Shown here: positions 31,832 through 43,800 of the stretch, in pieces | How positions within the stretch are numbered: the first letter of the stretch is position 1 | Layout: the number at the start of each line of letters is the position of its first letter | NCBI RefSeq assembly: GCF_921293095.1 | Contig: NC_060249.1 | Coordinates: 73,729,907 to 73,793,906 of the forward strand | Origin: Ischnura elegans | Taxonomy: Eukaryota; Arthropoda; Insecta; Odonata; Coenagrionidae | Direction: 5' to 3' | Length of the DNA stretch: 64,000 nt | Program-made: the position numbers and the translations under genes | Notes under the pieces: model-generated | What the model saw: only the letters and a program-made list of their open reading frames with translations | Databases searched by the model: none | What the model was told of the DNA's origin: nothing

Positions 31832-34800
31832 CTGTGAATAGAAAATCAGTAGTGTTTCTCATAAAAAGAATCTACCAACTATCTAACGTAAGATAATAAC
31901 ATAAAAACTAAAAACACCCATTTACTTATCATCTAAATATTGAGTAAAGAACCACTCAGGGAAAACAGGCAGACTATTTTTGCACTGTGATATATATGTA
32001 ATGTATTCCACCACTCTTTGGAGTGGTTGTAATGTTTCTGGAATAAAAAAATGGTACACAGCAGTCAAGGCCTTTGCAAGTGAGGTGGAGGTCTGGGGGT
32101 CAAACCTCCACTTCAAATGTTTTGGGGACATTGTCTTAAGCATACCCCATCCCACTGAAAACCCCTGAAATGTAAAATAAAATGCCTGCAAGAAACGTAC
32201 TGAAAACCCGCGAAAATTATTCTGGCTTTGGCCTCGTCAGCAAGTCATGACACCCCCATTTCCCCCATTCATTGAAAGCAAGAAGTGCTGCAACTCAACA
32301 CAGAAGTACAAGTTACTCTGGTAAAACCTAAAAGTGAAAGCAACAATATAACAATGTAAGGAAACAAAACTGGGATGATTACCTAACACTGGCCTTATAT
32401 GTATAAGTATACAACTTTTTGATTATCCACTTACCATGGGACCCCATGAAATTTGCAACTTGATTAGGTAAGTTGGCTGATTGTGAAATTTTCTTAAAAG
32501 GAATTGTGGCTCATTATTTTTTGAGTGAAACATACCAAAAAATCTTGGTTATGACTTTAAAAACCATATAAAATGGAATCTACATTGTGTGAAGCTTGGT
32601 TTATGGTTTAGAACAGAACACTGAACTATTTTAAGGTAGCAAATTTGACGATGGATAGCTAAAGTCTTACCAGAACACTGAAAAGGGATCCAATGGCCAG
32701 TCCAACTCCCTCAGCAGCAACAGATGTGCCTAGGCCTAGGATGCAGTAGTATGTGAATCGTTGCAATTCCATAGGCTGGTCAGTTATAAAATAACACAGA
32801 GCCAAGAACATGAACCCTAAAACAAACTGCAAAGGAAAAATTAGTAGAAAGCAATATAATTTAATTCATTAACATATGATTTTAAAGCTTTGTCAATCAT
32901 AAATTGCCCAGAGTTGAATTAGTCAATGTTTTTCTAAATAATTATGACAAATGAGACATGATTTGCTTAACTTTTACAACTTTGAGTTCAACCCTTCAGG
33001 TGCGTATTTCATGATTTCTTTGGGATATACAATCAACCAGTCCCTGAGTACCCCAGGATTTCCACCTCCTCTAGTTTTCCTTTTATCTCATTCGGCATTT
33101 CCCCAAAATTCCTCATCTGATCCTTTTACCCTATACATTCATTCAATGATTATGCATTTTCAAAGAGTGAAGGGAGCCTCATTCACTAGGGTTACCAAAT
33201 GAGATGAGATTGGTCTGCACAGGTCTCCAATCTCAAACCCATAGACTTCACGAGATCCAATTGAATTTTAAAATATCAGCCTATTCTCTGCTAAAGGGGT
33301 TGGACCCTGTACTCAATACAATGTAGTCCCACTTAAGTAAGCATACATTTTCAAAGACAACAAATACTGACATTATCACATCCTTAATTAAATACAATAT
33401 TTAATCATTTATGTTCCCAGTCTTTACCAATCACTCTAGTCATCAATGAGAAGGCATGGATACATTATAATAGCAAACTGAATTTAGTGAACCACCTTAT
33501 AAGAGCAAAAGATATTATTAAATTATTGACAACCATACCTGCAGAGGAAGTCTTGAAATGGTGAGTGCAGCATAGTATGGCTTCAAGTGATACCATCCAT
33601 TGAAGTGTTCTCTTCTTAGGAGAGCAACCTCTGACGGAACTAGAGAAGAGGAAAAATCATGATTAGGGCATAATTTTTTGGCAAAGCAAACCATGCATAA
33701 TACCAATCTTACTTGATCATTTTGAATCAATTCATACTGATCAGACACATTTTCAATCACAGAAAAAATACATCATTAATACATTTTGAAACTTACAAAC
33801 AAGAACTGGCACCATAATCTGCGTGTAAGTGAAGAAAACTGTGATCCCTAAGCAGAATTTTAAGTTGAGGAACATCTGGCCTGCATCATTTAGATGCTTT
33901 CCATAAATAAGAGACATAATCAGTCCAGTCAAGGTGTAATGGAGCAGCTGCAGGTACAAAGCAACCTAAAAATATTTAAAATATTGCAATTAAAATTATT
34001 TGTAGGCACAATGAATTATGGATGGCTTTAATTCAACACACTTGCATGAACACTACACTATTAAGGCAACTGAAAGGATGGCAGTTCATCACTAGCAACT
34101 GTTAATTTAGGGCAATGATGAAGTTGTGAATGTAAACTTGAAATACAGGCAAGCCCCTGTTTAACGTTATGTTATATCATCTCTGACAGAATGACAGTAT
34201 ACACCAATGATTGAACAATCTAGAGGTTCAATGGTTTTTTTTAACCCCATTCTAATAATTTATCCAAAATACTCTTCAATTTTTAAAATTTTCATTCCAT
34301 TTCTGCAGAAAATACATTCTCAATTACCTAATTAGCATTCATTGAATTTATGCAGTCTACCCAATTGACTGATCCATGCGAGTATGGGGTGGGGCAAAAG
34401 CTCAGACAGACAGATAAAATTAGAACAGGGGTTGTTTCCTGGACATACATTCGGGCATTTGTGCAATTTTGTTAAAATGGTGCAATTTTGATGGTGAATG
34501 TGATTTGGAATCTAAATGTGTTGGTAAATGCATCGTATAAACATTCTGCTCCATGACATTTTTTCTCGCCCCACTCATTTTAGAGATGAATCGAATTCTG
34601 TTCCATTCTTCCGGATATTCACTGCATTGATGTTGGTATAATGGTCAGAACATCTCTATATACTCACAGAAACCATCTTTCTATAATTTTAATGCTTCAT
34701 GAAAATAAATTAATATTTATTCTACACACTCCAACATTGCCCAAAAAACACATATGTCAAGGCTGATGACAACAAAAGTAGCATGTTAAACACAAACTTC

Positions 34801-37800
34801 TCTCTTAATTATCTGTAATATTGCAAAACTGTTGAGAACATGGGAAGTTTGTCATGTTTAGAGGAAAACTTATAAATATAAAACCATCCTTTGAGAGGCA
34901 TGCAAATAGGAGGTAAAAGAAGAAAGAATTGAGTGAAGGTTGTTTTAGCATAAATGAAATAGGTATTTTCACAAGCATGCACTCACTTTGTTTCTCCTCA
35001 TTTGTAATATCATACGTCCGAGGAGGATGAGGAACTGGTTCCATTCTGAAGGGCCCTGGACAACAATATTCAGGTCTATGGATGTCTCGGCTCCTTCAGA
35101 CTCACCATCACTCCTATCGTATTTCACAGGGTCCACAGAGAGGGTCTTCCTGCTGCACGATGGCCCTGGATCACCGAGCCCTTCCCCACCCTCATCGTCA
35201 CCAAGGTTAGCATCCACCATGGAGCACGTCCTCTTCCCATTTAAAATTTCCATTGTCAGAAGGATAACATTTGCCTCATGAGGCCCTTGCGTTGTCTCAA
35301 TAACTGAAAAAAAACCATTAAATAAGGTGGAGTTAAAAACTCTGGACATAGAGCAGCCAGTAAGCAGATAACATAATTCATGATGATTAAAGATTCCCTT
35401 AGATTTCTATGTTTTTACTTAACGAACGGTGAGGTCCAAATGTAAATAAACAGTAGATGACTATTAATTTAATATGCTACACATTATTATTTCCCATAAA
35501 TAAATGTAATTTCACTGAGCAAATAATAATTACAACATGATTTCTTTTTAATTTAAACTAATAAACAATAAATTGTAAGTCTAAATGCTTCTTTCCTTTT
35601 ATTTATATTTAATGGTTATGAAATCAGGATTTTTCCATAATCTTTGGAATATTCCAATGTTTTTTCCAGATTTTTTGACTGGGATTCGAACCTTGATCCC
35701 CCAATTTCCGGTCAAGTGCTTTAGCCAGCTAAGCTACCGATGTGTCTTTCCTCTCCACAGAAAAGATCCCTCGGTAGCTTAACTGACTAAGGCCTGTTTC
35801 ACATGGACACGGACGGTCCGTGCTACACGCATGGATAAGGTTCCATTGACAATGGATGTTTACACATGAGTGCGGACCATCTGCATGCAGAGGACCCACT
35901 GCGTGGCCCCTCCAGCCTGCAGATCATCCGCGGATGGCTGATGCGGACCAAGTAGATTTGTCAGCGGAATTAGAGCGAGCTTGGAGATAACCATGGACAT
36001 TCCCAGCAAAGGGTAGGAGGGGGCAGCTGCCCCCCCATAGAAGCAAAAATTGCTAAAGTCTTCAATCGCTAAAGATCGCTAAAACCGCTTAAGGAAAATC
36101 AGCCTGAACTGAATCAAAAGTTTTCAACAATTTTTCTTTTAATATTATTTTAAGACTGGTAACTAAGACGTTTTTTAAAGCAAATACTTTTAGAAGCTAA
36201 TAAAGCGCTGTTATGATTGTCTTAAAATGTTGGTCTCATTCACCTTTTCCATGCTAAAATGTAAACTGTTATAGCTTGGTTTGCCCCCCCTAGTTTTGAC
36301 CCTGGGTACGCTCTTGGAGAAAACAGTGCGAGTGCATCTGTTCGCCATGGATAGTGAAATTGACACTGACAAAATAATTGGAAAAAATTATATTCATCAG
36401 CGAGTAGTTCAGTAAATGTGACCACTAAAGTGGCTTTTAATGTTCTTCCTACCACAATAGGGTGTACCCAAAACCTCCTTTGTCAAGCACTTTTCTACCG
36501 TTTTTTTCCAACCTGGTATACAATAAATGCTTGAATTGCACTAGGCAGTATGACATTCTTCTACCTTGGCAAGCTACACACAGTTGACATTGTGCCGGAC
36601 ACAGAAGGATTTCATCCACGCCTATGTAAACAACGGCCATTTCTCACAGCGTCCCAGGCACATAGCACGGGACACAGATCGTCCATGTTCATGTGAAACG
36701 GGCCTAAAGCACTAGAATGGAAATCAGGAGATCCGGCTTCGAATCCCCGTCAAGGTGAATAATTTTTTCTCTGTGGAATTTTCACACAATTTGTGCATTG
36801 CGGGTGATTCCGCAAAGTTATCACCGTGGCTAGTCCCGGTATACTTTAATTACAAGATGTGGTCACCCTGTGATAAAAACTTACCAAAATCTGCTGGGTT
36901 GTGTGAGATGGGACAAGCCGGCTGTGGGTGGAGGGCATGCGCAAGGAATGGCGCCAGGCCATGGGGGCATCCCTGGTAGACACACTGCCCCCGCACCAGC
37001 ACATACAGGTGGTCCACCTTCCCAAGGAGGATGGATGCCGGAGGCTGGTGCAGGGTGGCGACCACTGTACGTCCCTGCTCGGCCAGAAGCTTCAAGAGTG
37101 AGACACAGTCCCTCATGGCCACGGAGTCCAAGCCACTGCAGGGAGAAATTGATGGAATAACGGTTGATCTTAAATACTGACCCAAGAGGAGAAACACACA
37201 GTGTAAAAAAAACCCTCTCTTATGGGAATAAGATCAAACTCATAATAATTGCATTCATGCAATAAATTTAGTCTAAAATTTTAAAAATTTTAGGGTATTA
37301 GCTAGCATTTTGTATCACAATTTACTTCCAAAGTTCACCTTCAAGCATTTTACGGTAAAGGTTTTATCCCAGCAACATAAATTACAATTTTTTTACTAGA
37401 ATAAAATTATAGGAAAGATAAATTCATCATGTAACCATGTACTAAAGATGGTAACCTATTAGGAAACTATATTTCTTAAATTATCAAGAACGTATGAAGA
37501 TGCTTGCATGAGAAATGCTGAATTTGATTGCATTTAAATAAATGATGTGATATTATGTGTGCACACACTTTTGATTTATATTTAATACATAAATGGAGTA
37601 CTTTAAGCCGTTAAACAACTCGGCTAAAGAGTCTGGTTCACATCTTTCATTGAAAGGCATTTTCGTACCATGGGGGTGCAATATGACAACTTACGTAGTG
37701 GGCTCGTCCAGAAAAAACACAGACGGATTGCTGACCAGCTCAAGAGCAATGGACAGCCTTTTTCTTTGGCCTCCTGAGAGCTGCTCTACCATTGTGTCCT

Positions 37801-40800
37801 TGCATTTCAGCAGACCAAGAGTTTTCAGGACGCCTGTAACCTAAAAATATAACAACATAATAAAAAGCAATATCCTGTTGCTAAACAATATAAAATATCA
37901 AAATATGCATCCTATTAAAATGGCCATTTTCTAATACATCATATTCACAAACCCAGCTTTTATAAGACAGCTCCAAAATTTAAAAATATACTGAGATAAT
38001 CCAAGGTCAGCTTCACGAAAATTTCCATTTCTCTATAATTGGTTGCACATTTATAAAATTCATAAATTCACATTAACCCATAATCACTATTCCATGAACA
38101 CATTTTAAAATTGTGAATTATAGCAAAATTCCTCAAGAAGACCTCTGCCAAATAACAAGGTTTATAGAACAAATATTGACATATTAAATATTCTGCAATT
38201 ATCCACCAATAGGTATAGAGCACCAGGGGTGGTCTGGGATGATTGGAGGCCCTCAGCAGGGGCTAATGATGGGGCCCTCCTTACTAAGGGATTCGTGAGT
38301 CCTCATGTGGAACTTTTTAGGAAATTGCATGCATGGAAATGATGGTATTGTGGCTCTTTAAAACCAAATAAAAGTTAATAGAAAATAGCTATTATATAAG
38401 AAAATATACTACAAAAAGTCAACATTTCAGAGCTTATAACGTTTAATAATATATGTATTACGGTTTTATCATCCATTTAGCAAATATGTACCTGGAAACT
38501 GCACTGAAATCTAAAAAAAAAACTAGAACATAACCTTATTGAATTACACTTTCAAAAAAGCAGAGGCTTCAGAGCTCAAACCTTCCCTTTATTACAAAAA
38601 AAAGGCTCCAGAGGAAATTTTTCCTCATTAAAATTTACACAAACAACATTCTCACTAGTCATTTACATTCTCTGGTTCATTGAAAGGAAACAAATTTCAA
38701 ACTGATATCCCATTTTCCTCATTTCGATTTTTAGCTCTCCGTAAAATTCCATGATATTTTTGCTGGGCATACTCACAACAGTGGCACGGTGCTGATCCGA
38801 CCTGGCTAAAGCGGGAGGCATCTTCAACCGAGCGGACACCAGAAGAGATTCCTCAGCCGTCATCTTGGACTGGAGAAGATCCTCTTGGGGCACGTGGCAA
38901 GACAGCCTACGGAATATCCTGGGCACCCTAGGTTGACCATTGCTCAACAGTCGACCAGAAACCCCACCATTCCGCCTGTGTTAATAAGATTGCAAAGCCG
39001 TTAGACAAGTGATGGGATGGAAAGATATTATGTATAAAAAATGCTGTACTTGATATATGGATGGCCCAATACAGATTTCGCATAGTCATTTAAATTACCA
39101 GGGTCCTAAGCATACAAAACTTCAGCAGAATATCCTTACTTCAACAACACTAATTAGTTATTACTTTTTTGTTAACTATAACCAAAAGTAAAATAAAATC
39201 GTAAACGTAGCAGCAGATTACGTTATAAAGCACAATGGGTTTACTAAAAAGCAATTTTCAATGGCATGGTTATCATTAAGAATCAAAATTATTAATTAAA
39301 AAGTAAGAATTGTTAACCATCGAAGGCCTATTTTAAGTTCTTTATTTACTGGAGGTGAAATTAAACTGCGATTACTCATTTCTTACACGATTACAATATT
39401 AAGATTTTTAATTCCGAGAGCTAAATACCTTGTGCTCAAGTGTTAATCATTCTGTGATATCATCCTTTCGAAATATATAATACATTGAATGTACAGAGAG
39501 AAAATAATTTTTTTTAAAATTATTATTTAATGCTTGGATCAAAGAAAGCCAACTCCACTAAAGAATACAATGACTACTCATTTGCAAAGAGCCTTCCTCC
39601 TCCCCAGAGCAAAAAATTGGTCATCAGCGCGACTATGATACACAAAAGTGGCGTAACTATGGGGGGGGGGGGGGGAAGATCCCCCCAAACCCTCAGAGAA
39701 ATTTAAAAAAATATTCAAAACCACTGTCTAGTTTTGACATGTAATAACTTAATCTGCTTAAAGTTAAATGTTTAGTGCCACAATGATGTAAAATGCATTT
39801 CCTGGCATGTCATTTTTTTTTAATTTTCCCGAACCCACAAGGGGAGAGGGGGAAATCGCCACCCCAGGCCATCTCATCCCCCCAATGTATATTCCTAGTT
39901 ACGTCACTGATACACAACATATATGAGTGCTGAAGAAATATATCGCAGAATAATTTAGCATCATGAGTAATACAATGGCGCCCGGAGAAAGTATTCGGTT
40001 TTGCATCAAAGAGTGATGAAATATATTTTGCTTCTGGAGAGAAAAGGGTTCGTAAACGAATTTCCTTATTTTTTCCATTCAAATAGGGTCTTTCAAATAA
40101 AAAGACCCACATTTTTTTCGTTTATCGACGAGACCTTCACTTTTCGTGCTAATACGCTGCGAAAAGTCAACGGCCTTGAACTTACGAATATATGATGATG
40201 GCGTATCCAACCTTGCCCGGCATGTCGAGGAATGGCAGGGAAGTGGGGATCCCCACGTCTCTGCCATTCCTCGGCCTTGTATATGGGCCTCTTGTGGTAC
40301 ATTGTTGTTCACACTCTCGCTAGTGACCCTTCCCCCATAGAAAAGTTCTCCCTGACGGGGCATAAATAAATCAAAAATCTACGGGCGTCACCAAATCATG
40401 AAAAAAGGAAGGCAATTTACGACTTTCTTAACTTTAAACTCATGAGAGAACGGCTTTATGAAGTATATTTATTTTCTTATTTTCGCAATCCATCTTTCTC
40501 TTCCCTTTTACGAATTCTTTTATTACATTGCGATTCGAGCCTCAGTGAACGACAGCATTGTAATATTGCGCCCGCCATGAACTTCACGGCGATCAATAGC
40601 GGGCTGATATCGAAATAAGCTAGCCAAAAGCAATATTAATACGTATTTCCCTTTGGAATATAGGATGAAATTCATGAGTAATCGTATCGCAATAAGTAAA
40701 TTTCGAAATAATTGCATCCCTCTGCTCTTTGATCTGGAAGATAAGCTTAAGTCTAAAGCTTTTGAAAAAAGTCCCGAATTTAAACTGTCCTTAATAATAT

Positions 40801-43800
40801 AATAATATCGACAGTTAATAGTCATAGTTAATATCGACAACGGACGAAAAAATTTCGTTCCAGTAGTTTTTCACGTAAATACGTCATGAAAAAGTGTACA
40901 TTGTACCTCTCATAACCATCCCAGTGATTCCATACTCTGTTGATTTAAAAATGTATTATACAGAAAATCTGGACATTTTTGGCGATTTTTTCTTTCGAGT
41001 AATAATATTTGATTTTAACGATCTTTTCGGCAAAAAAGTGATATAAAAAATGTAACATGGCTGAGCCGAAGGGGTCCCAGGCGATCAAATCTCCCGAAAT
41101 ATTTGGCATACATGGCCTTATGTGTTCCCGCGACAAATGTACCCCGACCCTTCGAAATATATCTCCTCTCAACTTGAATCCCCAGGATTATTTATTGTAA
41201 CGGCCAATATATGAGCGTGGCCTCTGAGATCGCGGACTAACATGCGGAGGTATTCGGTAATGTACCAGAGACGTGAAAAATAAGCACTAAGTTTCAATCT
41301 AATTTGTATAATTATTCACTATATTCGATAAATTTTCCGAAATACATTATTAAATATTCGACCAAAGTTGTATCTTCCAAAAATTCCGATTTTATCTCTA
41401 GAAAATTACGATCGAACGGAAGGACTGCGGTCAGGTAGAATCACTATAGCCCCCTTGGCCAGTATGATTCTTCCCACAACATCTTTTTTTCGAAATTGGC
41501 TTCGCTTAAGACAGATTGAGTATCTTATCCTCAAAATCATAATAAATTTTAGTTAATTAATGAATAATTAAGTCAGCAAAGTGATACAAGTGAAATTATT
41601 TCAATTCAGCAATAATATTTGTACTACATAATGAACGCTAAATCCACCTACGCACCAAGGTAGCCATTTGATCTCGCCACAAAATCACGTTCACCAAAAT
41701 TTTAGTACCAAGGTTTCCTTGCCTCGCATCTTCGGCCTCCCCGCCCTATATCGAAGCAGCTTGCGTGCTTAGGCCTTTAAGGCGTATACCTAATTCTTGG
41801 AATGTGAGGAAGACCAACCTTTATTGGTCCATTTACGGAATAAAACATTTTCTGAAATCAAGAGGCAATTTCCGAGAGGTGAAATGAATCGTTTTCCGCT
41901 TCGGGCCGCGATGAAAGGGATAGAACAAGATCTTTGTAATTACTCACGAACGTAATTAGAGAATAAACTACCAAGCCGACCCGACGAAAAAACAAACATA
42001 TACACAAGAAAAAAATCATACTACCCTCATAAGAAGTTTTTTCGTTCAATAAGTATCAATAAAATCATGCAATTATGTTGTGTTGTAGTGACGGGACAAA
42101 TTGATGTGTTGAAGTGATTACCAAGTCCAATATATCCACAGCACAGAGATGGATGTCTTATTTATGCGAATGTCTAAACATTTATGGTTAACTTCCCCAT
42201 TCATTTTCAGCTACTATCTTTCTAAAGCGTTTTTTTGTAAAGTGATTGTGTGAAGAGATTTTAGTGCTACATGGATGCAGACCGTCGGAGAGATGGATAT
42301 TATCATGTGTTATAATGTAATGTAAGGTGTTTCATAATACATATTAATCATTTTTTTGCTCCTCCCATGAATGTGTTCATGATCTCATTATACTTTCATT
42401 TGTGTGTCTTTGGCCTTATATGAGCATTTAATTTCAGTGCCGGTAGTTAAGGCTGTGTAATTGTTTTGCATTTTTAGAAAGTTTAGCCATGCATATTCCC
42501 GAAGTCCACGCGGAATTCATCACAAAAACAATATGTATGTATATGCAATATGTATGTATATGACTTTCATATTGAGAGAAGGAACAACGTAAGCAGGTTT
42601 ATCATTGTTGTGGTCAAGTAATAATGAATCACCTTCGCTTGCAAAAGTGCAAGGTTGGCTGTTGGCATGCAATACTGATTCATAAAACCATTTAAATACT
42701 AATTTAGCCCTCGTGAGAATGACATGGCAAGAGAGTATTGTGTCAATATTGTTTGAAGCATATTATGAGCCATAAATGATTGTTTAGGCCAATCTGAGCG
42801 AAACGACGCAATTTTCAAAAAACAATTTTCTTTAGTTGACCGGCTAATAATTATATTTTCCAGCTTTATATATTTTTATTATTATTTCCGGCTTTATATA
42901 TATTATTTATATCCGGCATTATATTTATTATATATACCGGCTAATGATTGTCTTTTTTCTGACTTCCCTATCATCAGTTATGTCACTAAAGGAGTGCGTA
43001 ATCCTCAGATGCTTGAAAAACTTCTGAAGGCAACTCACTGCCTCGGTCGAAAGCGTAAAGCTCCGAGATTATTGGCAGGTATGGAACCTCGATCTTCGCA
43101 TGATAACATTATGCAGTACTACATTCAAGAATATGCAGCATTTACAGTTCAACTTCATATTTCGAGCTCTTTAGAGCACAATACAGGATTCTGCAGTCGG
43201 CTATTACACAGCGCATTGAAATGGGTATTTATAAGTCGCCACTCGAAGAAGCCTGTCATTCTCATTCTCCTACACTAACACTGGAAAGGTTAAACTGGTC
43301 CCTTTACACTTGCATTGTCAAAATTGTCCCGCCGACGCACTTTGCGTACAATCAACGCCGCTGAAGAGGTTGCATATATACTCACCGGCAGCTGGACCAT
43401 CCACGGGTATATAACCCGGTCAAATTTAATTATATGCGCAAAAAACCCATTGAACTGTAAACTGGCTGGTTGTGGTAAACATGGTTTACCGGTACAGCGT
43501 TGAACGCGCCTGCGGCGCGACAGATAACGTGACTGTGTATTTGAGGGTCGACGACGACGACTCGAGAGCAATTCAAATTTAACGGAGAATGATAAACAAA
43601 GATGCTGCCCACTTTATTTTATTGCACAACTATAGCTGCGACGATTGCAAGACAATTGAAATGAGTGTAGTAAAATTGTAAAATAAAATTAATTTGGCAG
43701 CATGATATCTCTGTGTATTATTTTATATGCTGTTCCACGAGATTTCTCCGGAATTAGTTAACTTTAACGGAGAAATAACCTGTAATTAGTCCTGTTAACC

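Larger units (their letters stand above)
35768..36755 (+). repeat. tRNA-derived SINE interrupted by a DNA element
   Basis: Left part CCTCGGTAGCTTAACTGACTAA (35769-35790; A box). The right part resumes TAAAGCACTAGAATGG and GGCTTCGAATCCCCGTCA (36705-36751; B box). Removing 35791-36704 and one TAA restores a continuous SINE head. Confidence 0.7.
35304..36884 (-). other. ABCG intron with SINEs and a Harbinger-like element
   Basis: Holds a minus-strand tRNA-SINE (35673-35745) and a plus-strand tRNA-SINE split by the 35791-36704 element. The remainder is AT-rich. Confidence 0.65.

Noticed and set aside
37593..37844. Plus-strand open frame of 83 codons
   Set aside because: Overlaps the minus-strand ABCG exon encoding LSGGQ and Walker B; it is a shadow. 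Plus-strand frames at 36870-37160 and 34988-35281 are rejected for the same reason.
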